Shown here: positions 7,478-15,130 of the stretch, piece after piece
Layout of the letters: the number at the start of each line of letters is the position of its first letter
Numbering within the stretch: the stretch's first letter is position 1
Origin: Acidovorax delafieldii
Lineage (GTDB): Bacteria; Pseudomonadota; Gammaproteobacteria; Burkholderiales; Burkholderiaceae_C
Direction of reading: 5' to 3'
Assembly (NCBI RefSeq): GCF_007993815.1
Contig: NZ_VJWE01000001.1
Location: forward strand, 62,001-126,000
DNA: 64,000 nucleotides
The notes under the pieces: model-generated
Databases searched by the model: none
The model's input: the letters and a program-made list of their open reading frames with translations, nothing else
What the model was told of the DNA's origin: nothing
Position numbers and translations under genes: made by a program

Positions 7478-8607
7478 CCCCCATGGCTGTAATCAAAACC
7501 CTGGTCCTGGGCGGCTACGGCAACTTTGGGGCGCGCATCTGCCGCGCCCTGGTGAGCGATGAGGCCACACGCCACCACATGGCCCTGCTGGTGGCGGGCC
7601 GGGATGCCTCGCAAGCGAAGGCCCTGGCCACTACGCTGGGCCACGGTGCACAGGGCGTGGCGCTGGACCACCAGGCGCCGGGCCTGGCCGCCACCTTGCG
7701 CGAGTGGGGTGTGGGTCTGGTGATCCACACGGCGGGCCCTTTTCAGGCGCAAGCCTACAACGTGGCCCAGGCGGCGGCCGAGGCGGGGGCGCACTACATC
7801 GACCTGGCCGATGGCCGCCGGTTTGTGTGCGACTTTCCCGCCGCCATGGAGGCTGCATTCACTGCCGCCGGGCGCACGGCCATCGCGGGTGCCAGCACGG
7901 TGCCCGCGCTGTCCTCGGCCGTCATCGACCACCTGTGTGCAGGCTGGCAGCGCATTGACAGCATCGACATCTGCATTGCCCCTGCGCAACGGGCGCCCCG
8001 GGGCCAGGCCACGCTGGCGGCGGTGCTGAGCTACTGCGGCCTGCCCATCGACGTGTGGGACGGTGGCCGGTGGCAGCCGCACAGTGGCTGGGCGCGGCCC
8101 CGCCCCGTCCAGTTTCAGCGGCTGCGCCCTCGCCTCGGGGCGGTCTGCGACATCCCGGACCTGGAGATCTTTCCCGCCCATTACCAGGCCCGCGACCGCG
8201 TCACCTTCCGCGCGGCCCTGGAGGTCGGCCTGGCGCAGAGAGCCTTCGCCACCCTGGCCGCGCTGCGCCGCTGGGGCGTGCTGCCCCACCCCGAAAAGCT
8301 GGCCTGGCTGATGCACCACGCGGGCGGCGCGCTGGACTTTCTGGGCACACCGCTGGGCGGCATGGTGGTGCGTGTGGCGGGTGCCGACGCACAAGGCCAG
8401 CCACTGCGCCGCGCATGGCACGTTGCGGCCGACCACGACCACGGCCCCGAGATTCCCTGCATGGCCGCCATCCTGCTGGCCCGCCAGCTGGCAGCAGGGC
8501 AGCCGCTACCCACCGGGGCGCACACCAGCACCAGCCTGCTGCCCCTAGAGGCCTTTGCCCCCGAGTTTGCGAAGTGGGGCATGCTGACGGATGTGGTGGA
8601 GGAATGA
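7474..8607 (+). CDS. Saccharopine dehydrogenase family NAD(P)-dependent protein
   Basis: 377 residues opening with a Rossmann loop (VLGGYGNFGARIC, about 10-22) and the saccharopine-dehydrogenase/homospermidine-synthase style follow-on (HTAGPFQAQAYNVAQAAAEAGAHYIDLADG). The family includes oxidoreductases for amino acid adducts and many uncharacterised proteins, and the substrate cannot be assigned. Its ATG overlaps the EAL gene stop (ATGA), and another in-frame ATG lies three codons on. The SRPBCC gene begins 4 bases after its stop. The tight packing implies one transcript with the EAL phosphodiesterase. Confidence 0.85.
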   Translation: MTPMAVIKTLVLGGYGNFGARICRALVSDEATRHHMALLVAGRDASQAKALATTLGHGAQGVALDHQAPGLAATLREWGVGLVIHTAGPFQAQAYNVAQAAAEAGAHYIDLADGRRFVCDFPAAMEAAFTAAGRTAIAGASTVPALSSAVIDHLCAGWQRIDSIDICIAPAQRAPRGQATLAAVLSYCGLPIDVWDGGRWQPHSGWARPRPVQFQRLRPRLGAVCDIPDLEIFPAHYQARDRVTFRAALEVGLAQRAFATLAALRRWGVLPHPEKLAWLMHHAGGALDFLGTPLGGMVVRVAGADAQGQPLRRAWHVAADHDHGPEIPCMAAILLARQLAAGQPLPTGAHTSTSLLPLEAFAPEFAKWGMLTDVVEE

Positions 8608-8611
8608 GCCC

Positions 8612-9136
8612 ATGGCCCACCGGAAATTGACCTACCCCATGCCAGCGCGGGCCGACGTTGTGTTCGATGCCTTCCACTACCACGAGTGGCGGTGCCAGTG
8701 GGATTCGCTGGTGCGCCGCACCAGCGTGGAAAGCGGTGCGCCCTGCCCCAGTGTGGGCGCCACCACCGAGAACCTGGGCGCCGGCGCGTTGCGGGCGCTG
8801 TCCATGCGCACGCAGTTCGTCAGCTATGACCGCCCCGTGCTCGCAGCTGCGGCCATGGTCGGCCGGTCGTTCCCTTTCTCCCAGTGGGCCGCATCCATGC
8901 GCCACCAGGAGCAAGGCCCCCACCAGTCCCTGCTGATCTACACCTATACCTTTCAAGTGGGCCCCGCAGCCTTGCGGGCGGTCATGGAGCCTTTGGTGGA
9001 CTGGGTCTTTGTCCGCAAGACGCGCCAACGGTTCCAGCGCCTGGCGCAGTTCCTGGCGGTCCGTGCTGTCGACATTGCAGCTTGGCAACAGGCGCAGGGC
9101 CCTGCGCCCTCTGCCGCGCAGAAGGCCCGCCCATGA
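8612..9136 (+). CDS. SRPBCC (START-like) family protein
   Basis: 174 residues. The pattern ARADVVFDAFHYHEWRCQWDSLVR near the N-terminus and a long C-terminal helix (residues about 125-160) fit the polyketide-cyclase/SRPBCC helix-grip fold, which binds hydrophobic ligands. No catalytic residues can be named. GGAGG lies 9 bases before the ATG, inside the previous gene. It overlaps the next gene by ATGA. I infer a lipid or hydrophobic-ligand role from the membrane-protein neighbours; this is not shown. Confidence 0.75.
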   Translation: MAHRKLTYPMPARADVVFDAFHYHEWRCQWDSLVRRTSVESGAPCPSVGATTENLGAGALRALSMRTQFVSYDRPVLAAAAMVGRSFPFSQWAASMRHQEQGPHQSLLIYTYTFQVGPAALRAVMEPLVDWVFVRKTRQRFQRLAQFLAVRAVDIAAWQQAQGPAPSAAQKARP

Positions 9137-9531
9137 ACCACGCGTCAGCCCAACTGCTGCGCGCCAGCCTCGTGATCGTCTGGCTGGCCACCGCGGTGGT
9201 CAGCGTGTGGGAGCTGCACGGCCAAAGCCGCGAGCTGCTGGCGGGCCTGCCCACCGCGTGGACCGAGGGCAACACATCGTGGCTGCCCACCGCCATCATC
9301 CTGGCCGGGGCGGCTGCCGATGCGGTGCTGGGGCTGTGGCTGGCGCTCCGCCCCGGCCGCAAGGTATATGGTGCGGCCCTTCTGATGATGCTGATCATGA
9401 CAGTGCTGGCCACAGCCATACATCCTGCATGGTGGCTGCACCCCTTCGGGCCGCTGACCAAAAACCTACCGATTGCCGCCATCCTGTGGGTGCTGCTGCA
9501 AGACGAGGCCACTTCATTGCAAAAGCCATGA
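9133..9531 (+). CDS. Small four-helix membrane protein (DoxX-like)
   Basis: 132 residues with four hydrophobic segments (about 10-28, 54-75, 82-100, 104-122) and the DoxX-like sequence HPAWWLHPFGPLTKNLPIAAILWVL. The function of this subgroup is not known. Both ends are ATGA overlaps, with the SRPBCC gene upstream and the DUF2269 gene downstream. Confidence 0.75.
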   Translation: MNHASAQLLRASLVIVWLATAVVSVWELHGQSRELLAGLPTAWTEGNTSWLPTAIILAGAAADAVLGLWLALRPGRKVYGAALLMMLIMTVLATAIHPAWWLHPFGPLTKNLPIAAILWVLLQDEATSLQKP

Positions 9532-10022
9532 GCCTGTACCTCACCCTCAAATGGCTGCACATCATCTCCAGCGTGCTGCTGGTGGGCACCGGGCTGGGCT
9601 CGGCGTTCTACATGTTCTTTACCAACCGCAGCGGTAATGTGCAGGCGCAGGCGGTGGTCACGCGCCTGGTGGTGCGGGCGGACTGGTGGTTCACCACGCC
9701 CACGGTGTTCCTCCAGCCCGCCACGGGGCTCGCCATGGCTGCGATGGCAGGCTTGCCCTGGAGCACGCCATGGCTCGCGGTATCCATTGCGCTGTACCTG
9801 GTGGCCGGTGCCTGCTGGCTGCCCGTGGTGTGGCTGCAGTTGCGCATGCGCGACATGGCGATAAAGGCGGCAGAGGCGACGCAGTCCGCGCACGGTGATG
9901 GCGTGCTGCCGCCCTTGTACTGGCGCTACGCCCGCTGGTGGGAGGCGCTGGGCTACCCGGCCTTTGTGGCCATGGCCGTGGTGTTCTACCTGATGGTGAA
10001 CAAACCGGCCCTGAACTTCTGA
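9528..10022 (+). CDS. DUF2269 family integral membrane protein
   Basis: 164 residues with four membrane helices. The start KWLHIISSVLLVGTGLGSAF and the end YPAFVAMAVVFYLMVNKPAL match the DUF2269 family, which has no assigned function. The ATG overlaps the DoxX-like gene stop. The following kinase gene starts 16 bases on. Confidence 0.85.
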   Translation: MSLYLTLKWLHIISSVLLVGTGLGSAFYMFFTNRSGNVQAQAVVTRLVVRADWWFTTPTVFLQPATGLAMAAMAGLPWSTPWLAVSIALYLVAGACWLPVVWLQLRMRDMAIKAAEATQSAHGDGVLPPLYWRYARWWEALGYPAFVAMAVVFYLMVNKPALNF

Positions 10023-10037
10023 ACCTATCATCGCCCC

Positions 10038-11735
10038 ATGCTGATCGAGACGCTGGACACCGCCCGCGACCTGGGGCGCCTGAAGGAAATTCTGGGCGTG
10101 ATGGTGCGCCACGGGTTTGGCGACACCGTGCGCCGCCTGGGCCTGGCCGACCGGCTGGAGCGCGCGGGCCAGGCACTGAACTGGACCCACGCAGCAGACC
10201 TGGCCCGCGTGGAGCCGCCCGTGCAGGTGCGCCTGGCGCTCGAAGAGCTGGGCCCCGCGTTCGTCAAGTTTGGCCAGATCCTCGCGGGCCGGGCCGACCT
10301 TTTTGGCCCGGAGTGGATTGCAGAATTCGAGAAACTGCACAGCCAGGTGCCCGCTGTGCCCATCGATGCGCTGCGCCCGCAACTGCGCGAAGACCTGGGC
10401 GCCGAACCCGAAGCCGTTTTTGCCTGGTTTGACACCACGCCGCTGGCCGCCGCATCGATTGCGCAAGTGCACCGCGCACGCCTGCAGGACGGCAGCGAAG
10501 TCATCGTCAAGATCCGCCGCCCCGGCATTGCCGACACCATCCAGGCCGACCTGCGCCTGCTGCAGCGCCTGGCCGCGCTGGCCGAGGCAGAGCTGCCAGC
10601 GCTCAAGCCCTACCGGCCCCAGCAACTGGTGCGCGAGTTCGCGCGCTCGTTGCGCCGCGAGCTGGACCTGGCCGGCGAATGCCGCCAGGCCGAACGCATT
10701 GCCACCAACATGGCCGCACTGCCTCACATCGTGATCCCGCGCGTGCACTGGGCCTACACGCGCGAGCGCATCAACGTGCAGGACTTCATCGACGGCACGC
10801 CCGGCGGCGCCCTGGCCGCGCTGACGCCCGAGGCCGGTTTTGACCGCACGGTGCTGGCGCAGCGCGGCGCGCAGGCGGTGCTGCAGATGATCGTGAAGGA
10901 CGGCGTTTTCCACGCCGATCCGCACCCCGGTAACGTGTTCTACCTGCCCGGCAACCGCATTGCCTTCATCGACTTTGGCATGGTGGGCCGCCTGTCGCAG
11001 CGCCGGCGCGACGAGCTGCTGCAGCTGCTGCTGGGTCTGGTGGAGCACCAACCGCAAGCCGTGGCCGATGTGCTGCTGGACTGGACGGGCGACGCGCAGG
11101 GCCTGAATCTGGGTCAGCTCGAAACCGAGATCGAAGCCTTTGTGGACCAGTACCACGGCGTGCCCCTGGCGCAGCTGAGCCTGGGACAGATGCTGGCAGA
11201 TGTGACGGCCATCCTGCGTGAACACCACCTGGGCCTGCCGTCCGATCTGGCGCTGCTGATCAAGGCCTTTATCTCGCTCGAAGGCATGGGCCGCAACCTC
11301 GACCCAGACTTTCACATGGCGACCGAAGCCCTGCCGCTGCTCAAGCAGGTGGTGCGCGCACGCTACGAGCCCAAGGTGCTGGCCGGGCGGGCCTGGAGCA
11401 CCTTGCGGCGCGCGCTGGCCACGGTGGAGCAGTTGCCGGACGACATCGGGCGGCTGCTGCGCAACGCGCGGCGCGGGCACCTGCAGGTGGGCATTGAGCT
11501 GGCGCACCTCAAGCGTGTGGGCGACCAGATCGACCGGTCGGCCAACAGGCTGGCGATGGCGCTGGTGATTGCCGCGCTCATCATTGGCTCGTCTATCGTG
11601 ATGACCGTGAAAGGCGGGCCCACGCTGTTCGGCCTGCCAGCGTTTGGGTTCCTCGGTTTCTTTGGTGCGGTGGTGTGTGGCCTGTGGCTGGTGCGGGCCA
11701 TCTGGCGCAGCAGCCACCACCGCGATGATGACTGA
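10038..11735 (+). CDS. ABC1/UbiB family atypical protein kinase
   Basis: 565 residues of the UbiB/ADCK family. The signature KFGQILAGRADLF (about residue 77) is the KxGQ motif, followed by the Ala-rich nucleotide loop (TPLAAASIAQVHRA), the HADPHPGN catalytic loop and DFGMVGRL. Two transmembrane helices lie at the C-terminus (about 505-560). Relatives support ubiquinone biosynthesis by ATPase activity on membrane lipid intermediates. It is not in a ubi operon here; it ends the EAL-led gene run with a 16-base gap, so a dedicated role is possible. No gene symbol is assigned for that reason. Confidence 0.9.
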   Translation: MLIETLDTARDLGRLKEILGVMVRHGFGDTVRRLGLADRLERAGQALNWTHAADLARVEPPVQVRLALEELGPAFVKFGQILAGRADLFGPEWIAEFEKLHSQVPAVPIDALRPQLREDLGAEPEAVFAWFDTTPLAAASIAQVHRARLQDGSEVIVKIRRPGIADTIQADLRLLQRLAALAEAELPALKPYRPQQLVREFARSLRRELDLAGECRQAERIATNMAALPHIVIPRVHWAYTRERINVQDFIDGTPGGALAALTPEAGFDRTVLAQRGAQAVLQMIVKDGVFHADPHPGNVFYLPGNRIAFIDFGMVGRLSQRRRDELLQLLLGLVEHQPQAVADVLLDWTGDAQGLNLGQLETEIEAFVDQYHGVPLAQLSLGQMLADVTAILREHHLGLPSDLALLIKAFISLEGMGRNLDPDFHMATEALPLLKQVVRARYEPKVLAGRAWSTLRRALATVEQLPDDIGRLLRNARRGHLQVGIELAHLKRVGDQIDRSANRLAMALVIAALIIGSSIVMTVKGGPTLFGLPAFGFLGFFGAVVCGLWLVRAIWRSSHHRDDD

Positions 11736-11755
11736 ACGCTGCATACCACTGGTTT

Positions 11756-11805
11756 AAAAAGCACACGCCGCGCTACCCCACCAGGCAAACAGACGCGGCG
11801 TGTGC
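11756..11805 (-). terminator. Rho-independent terminator of the tup operon
   Basis: A perfect 12-bp stem GCACACGCCGCG (11761-11772) / CGCGGCGTGTGC (11794-11805) has a 21-base loop. Read on the minus strand it is followed by TTTTTAAA. It sits 31 bases beyond the last tup-operon gene and just past the end of the convergent kinase gene. Confidence 0.8.
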
Positions 11806-11835
11806 ACACACTCGCAGCCAGACGGCCGCCCGCGT

Positions 11836-12678
11836 TCAGGGCAGCCCAAACCCCAACCGTTGCAATACCGCCTGCGCGGCCGGTTGGCGCAGCGCACTGG
11901 CAAACGCCTGCGCCGCAGCGGGCGCATCGGCCCGCACGGTCACGCCATACCTAGCGCCCACCTGCAGCGCGGCCGGCAGCTGCACCACATGCAGGCGCGG
12001 CACCTCGGCCTGGGCGGCCACTGCGTTGGTGCAGTAGGTCAGAAACACATCGACCTGGCGCTGGTCCATCACCCAGGCATAGGTGCCCCGGCCCGCAGGC
12101 GGCTTGGGCGAATCCGCACCGCCGGTGAGCTTCAGGGCCTTGGCGTCCAGCTGGGCATACGCACCCGGCTGAACCTTGTCGGCCTGGCGGAACAGCGCCC
12201 ACGCGTAGTCGCCCGACGGGTCGGCCTTGGGCGTGGAGGTGCCCACGCGCACATCGCTGCGCAGCAAGGTGGTCAATAAGGTGTCGGGGGTGTCAGGGGT
12301 GGCGCTGATCTGCTCGCTGGTCAGCGCACACAGCGCGTTGCGCGTGAACACCACGGGCGCCTGCCAGCCGCCCCGGACCGCCAGGTGCTGCGGGTGGTCG
12401 GTGTCGGCCGAGGCAAAGACCTGTGCGGGCTCGCCCTTCTCGATGCGCTCACGCAGCAGGCCCGAGGCGCCAAAGGTCAGCGCCACCTTCTGGCCGGTGC
12501 TGGCCTCGTGGTCGCGCGCGATCTCGGTGAACGCTTCGCGCAGGCTGCCAGCGGCATACACCTGCACGGGGGCAGCGTCAGCCATGGGCGCCAGGGCGGG
12601 CGCGGCCACACAACCGGTCAGGGCCCAGGCCAGCCCGGCGGCTGCAGCGGCCACCGCCGCGGGTGAACGGTTTGCCAT
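11836..12678 (-). CDS. ModA-like molybdate/oxyanion ABC transporter binding lipoprotein
   Basis: 280 residues. A lipoprotein signal (LAWALTGC, Cys about 23) is followed by a ModA-type periplasmic binding fold (VYAAGSLREAFTEIA, LTFGASGLLRERIEKGEPAQVFASAD), which binds molybdate or tungstate through backbone and Ser contacts. It begins 9 bases after tupA, so the operon encodes one permease, one ATPase and two binding proteins. Whether both feed TupBC is not known; an alternative is that this protein delivers to a transporter elsewhere. It is the last gene before the terminator. Confidence 0.85.
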   Translation of the reverse strand: MANRSPAAVAAAAAGLAWALTGCVAAPALAPMADAAPVQVYAAGSLREAFTEIARDHEASTGQKVALTFGASGLLRERIEKGEPAQVFASADTDHPQHLAVRGGWQAPVVFTRNALCALTSEQISATPDTPDTLLTTLLRSDVRVGTSTPKADPSGDYAWALFRQADKVQPGAYAQLDAKALKLTGGADSPKPPAGRGTYAWVMDQRQVDVFLTYCTNAVAAQAEVPRLHVVQLPAALQVGARYGVTVRADAPAAAQAFASALRQPAAQAVLQRLGFGLP

Positions 12679-12687
12679 GGGGAGTGC

Positions 12688-13524
12688 TCACTGCGCCGCG
12701 TTCGGGAAGAACAGCTGCTCGCCACCAATCTTGTAGCCCGCAATCGCCTGCTGGCCGGCGGGAGACACCACCCAGTCCACAAACTTCTGCGCGTCCTGCG
12801 ACTTCAGATGGGGGTGCTTGGCGGGGTTCACGACCATCACGCCGTACTGGTTGAAGAGCTTGGTGTCGCCCTCGACCAGAACGGCCAGGTCCGCGCGGTT
12901 CTTGAAGTTGAGCCAGGTGCCACGGTCGGCCAGCACATAGGCGCCGCTTGACGCCGCGATGTTGAGCGCTGGCCCCATGCCGCAGCCACATTCCTTGTAG
13001 CCGCTGCCTTTTGAGGTATTTGCAGCCTCGGCACCGGCCAGCTTCCAGTAGCGCAGCTCGGCCGCGTGGGTGCCGCTCTTGTCGCCGCGCGAGATGAAGT
13101 TGCCATTGGCGGCAGAGAGCTTCTGCAGCGCTTGCACGATGTCTTTGCCTTTGGTACCCACCGGGTCGTTCTTGGGGCCGATGAGGATGAAGTCGTTGTA
13201 CATCACGGGGTAGCGCTTCACGCCCCAGCCATCGGCCACAAACTTTTCTTCGGCCACCTGGTCGTGCACGAACAGCACGTCCGCGTCGCCCCGGCGTGCC
13301 ATATCGAGCGCCTGCCCCGTGCCCAGCGCCACCACCTTGATGTCCAGGCCGCTGGCCTTCTTGAACTCGGGCAGCAGGTAGCCAAACAGGCCCGACTGCT
13401 CGGTCGAGGTGGTGGAGGCCATGGTGATGCTCTGCGCAAACGCTGAACCCGACGCTACCAAAACAATAGCTGTCAGCGCTTTGGACACTAGCGCTACCGC
13501 GCGAAAAGGCTTGAAATTTTTCAT
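12688..13524 (-). CDS. tupA: Tungstate ABC transporter substrate-binding protein TupA
   Basis: 278 residues with a cleavable signal (about 1-29, ending SGSAFAQ) and the TupA hallmark TTSTEQSGLFGYLLP at the mature N-terminus, which forms the tungstate site. GTGQALDMARRGDADVLFVHD is also typical. I place the start at 13524, where the signal peptide begins. An in-frame ATG at 13608 has a better ribosome site (AAAGGAG) and overlaps the tupC stop, but would add 28 residues encoded by a repeat. The signal-peptide DNA (13459-13520) itself matches the dispersed Comamonadaceae repeat. It follows tupC and precedes the ModA-like gene. Confidence 0.92.
   Translation of the reverse strand: MKNFKPFRAVALVSKALTAIVLVASGSAFAQSITMASTTSTEQSGLFGYLLPEFKKASGLDIKVVALGTGQALDMARRGDADVLFVHDQVAEEKFVADGWGVKRYPVMYNDFILIGPKNDPVGTKGKDIVQALQKLSAANGNFISRGDKSGTHAAELRYWKLAGAEAANTSKGSGYKECGCGMGPALNIAASSGAYVLADRGTWLNFKNRADLAVLVEGDTKLFNQYGVMVVNPAKHPHLKSQDAQKFVDWVVSPAGQQAIAGYKIGGEQLFFPNAAQ
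13459..13520. repeat. Dispersed repeat, copy 2, inside the tupA signal-peptide codons
   Basis: Read on the minus strand it gives AATTTCAAGCC, then GGTAGCGCTAGTG, AAGCGCTGACAGCTAT and TGTTTTGGTAGC, the ordered words of the intergenic copies elsewhere in the window. Here they are in frame and encode residues of about 2-24 of TupA. Confidence 0.7.
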
Positions 13525-13602
13525 CGCCGGGCCGCCCCAAGATGAAAAGGCCCCCTTGGGGGGCAGTGACCACACGAAGTGGGAAGCGTGGGGGTCAATT
13601 CG
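13525..13602. repeat. Second intergenic repeat type upstream of tupA
   Basis: The stretch holds the GC hairpin CCCCCTTGGGGGG (13551-13563) and GACCACACGAAGTGGGAAG. This recalls a frequent Comamonadaceae intergenic repeat (recognised from memory). It remains an open frame in phase with tupA. Confidence 0.5.
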
Positions 13603-13604
13603 CG

Positions 13605-14333
13605 TCATACCAGCTCTCCTTTGACAAACAATCGGGCGGCCTCCGGCAGGGGGCCATTGAAAAAGTCGTGCACCGGCAAGTCCGCCACCAGACGGCCGTG
13701 CTCCATGTAGATCACGCGGCTGGCCAGGCGCTTGACCTGGCCCAGGTTGTGGCTGCTGAACACCATGGTCACGGGGTGTGCCGGGCCGGCCGCGCCGTGG
13801 CTGGCCGCAAAGTCGGCCATCAGGGCCTCGACCTCGCGCTTGGCATGGGGGTCGAGGCTGGCGGTGGGCTCATCGAGCAGCAGCACATCGGGCCGCAGGG
13901 CCCATGCACGGGCCAGCGCCACACGCTGCTGCTGGCCGCCCGACAGGGTGCGCGCGTTCTGCGCTGCAATGCCCTGCAGGCCCACCCGCTGCAAGGCCGT
14001 CAGGGCCAGCGGGCGCGCATCGCGCCAGCGGGTGCCGCGCAGCCACAGGGCCAGGGCCACGTTGTTCTGGGCACTGGTGCGCAGCATGTGCGGGCGCTGG
14101 AACAGCATGGCCTGGCGCAGCGACGCATCGCATTGCAGGCCGCCCCCATGCGTGTCGGCCAGGCCATGCAGCACGCGCAGCAAAGTGCTCTTGCCACTGC
14201 CATTGGCGCCCACCAGCGCCACGCGCTCGCCGGGTGCGATGCGCAGCGTGACCTGGTCCAGCGCCTGCACGCGGCCGTAGCGCACGGTCACCTGCCGCAG
14301 GTCCACCCAGGGGGTTGGCAAAGGCCCGCTCAT
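13605..14333 (-). CDS. tupC: Tungstate ABC transporter ATP-binding protein TupC
   Basis: 242-residue ABC ATPase. Walker A is GANGSGKST (about 42-50), the Q-loop is LFQRP, the signature is LSGGQQQR, Walker B is LLLDEPTASLD, and the H-loop is FSSHN. It powers uptake through TupB at the inner membrane. It overlaps tupB by four bases at its start. Its stop overlaps an alternative tupA ATG. The assignment to tungstate, not sulfate or molybdate, rests on the TupA neighbour. Confidence 0.93.
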   Translation of the reverse strand: MSGPLPTPWVDLRQVTVRYGRVQALDQVTLRIAPGERVALVGANGSGKSTLLRVLHGLADTHGGGLQCDASLRQAMLFQRPHMLRTSAQNNVALALWLRGTRWRDARPLALTALQRVGLQGIAAQNARTLSGGQQQRVALARAWALRPDVLLLDEPTASLDPHAKREVEALMADFAASHGAAGPAHPVTMVFSSHNLGQVKRLASRVIYMEHGRLVADLPVHDFFNGPLPEAARLFVKGELV

Positions 14334-15067
14334 GCAGCCACTCCCACCGGCGTGCTGGAGGCCGAGCCATCCACCCGCTCGCGCCAGCGCCTCAGCAACG
14401 CGATCAGCACATTGAGCGCCAGCACCACGACCAGCAGGATCATGCCCAGCGCCAGTGCCAGCGGCAGGTCACCCTTGCTGGTCTCCAGCGCGATGGCGGT
14501 GGTCATCACGCGCGTGAAGCCGTCGATGTTGCCACCCACGATCATCACGGCGCCGACCTCGGAGATCGCGCGGCCAAACGATGCCAGCAGCACGGTGAGC
14601 AGCGCATACCGCTCGTCCCACGCCAGCAGCAGGCTACGCAGCAGCGGGCCGGCGCCCATGGAGCGCAGCTGCTCGCCATGCGCGCGCTCGGCGTCTTCCA
14701 CCGTCTGGCGCGTGAGCGCGGTGACCACCGGCAGCACCAAAATGGCCTGCGCCAGCACCATGGCCTTGAAGCTGAACAGCCAGCCCAGCGACCCCAGCGG
14801 CCCGCTGCGCGAGAGCACCAGGTACACCACCAGCCCCACCACCACCGAAGGCACGGCCAGTAAGGTGTTGAGCACCGCCAGCACGGCGCCACGGCCAGTG
14901 AAGCGGGCCACGCCCAGCCAGGCGCCCAGCACCAGGCCCACCCCGCAGGCCATCAGACAGGCGGTGGCGCTGACAGACAAGGAACGGCCCACGATGGTCC
15001 AGAGGACAGGGTCGGACGAGAGGGTGAGTTCAAGCGCTGTGCTCGCGCTTTCGGTGAGGGTGGACAT
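14330..15067 (-). CDS. tupB: Tungstate ABC transporter permease TupB
   Basis: 245 residues with about six membrane helices and the ABC permease EAA-type loop (SFGRAISEVGAVMIVGGN), which contacts TupC. The sequence resembles TupB/WtpB permeases, with SLSVSATACLMACGVGLVLGAWLG near the N-terminus. It is the first gene of tupBCA, is divergent from the ModE-type regulator, and shares a 63-base intergenic region with it. Confidence 0.93.
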   Translation of the reverse strand: MSTLTESASTALELTLSSDPVLWTIVGRSLSVSATACLMACGVGLVLGAWLGVARFTGRGAVLAVLNTLLAVPSVVVGLVVYLVLSRSGPLGSLGWLFSFKAMVLAQAILVLPVVTALTRQTVEDAERAHGEQLRSMGAGPLLRSLLLAWDERYALLTVLLASFGRAISEVGAVMIVGGNIDGFTRVMTTAIALETSKGDLPLALALGMILLVVVLALNVLIALLRRWRERVDGSASSTPVGVAA

Positions 15068-15108
15068 GGGCCAGGGGATCGGTTTGGGCTATCGTAGGCA
15101 CCCATCCA

Positions 15109-15122
15109 ATATCCAGCGATAT
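15109..15122. promoter_or_regulatory. Putative ModE-type operator
   Basis: A perfect dyad ATATC-CAGC-GATAT lies between tupB and the divergent regulator, 9 bases before the regulator's GTG. ModE sites are AT-rich dyads with TAT-type half sites, so this is a reasonable autoregulatory and tup operator candidate. Confidence 0.5.
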
Positions 15123-15130
15123 GAACTCCC

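Noticed and set aside
8982-11744. Very long open frame on the minus strand opposite the UbiB-family kinase and its upstream genes
   Set aside because: His/Gln/Arg-rich translation with no domain; a by-product of high-GC codon use in the real plus-strand genes.
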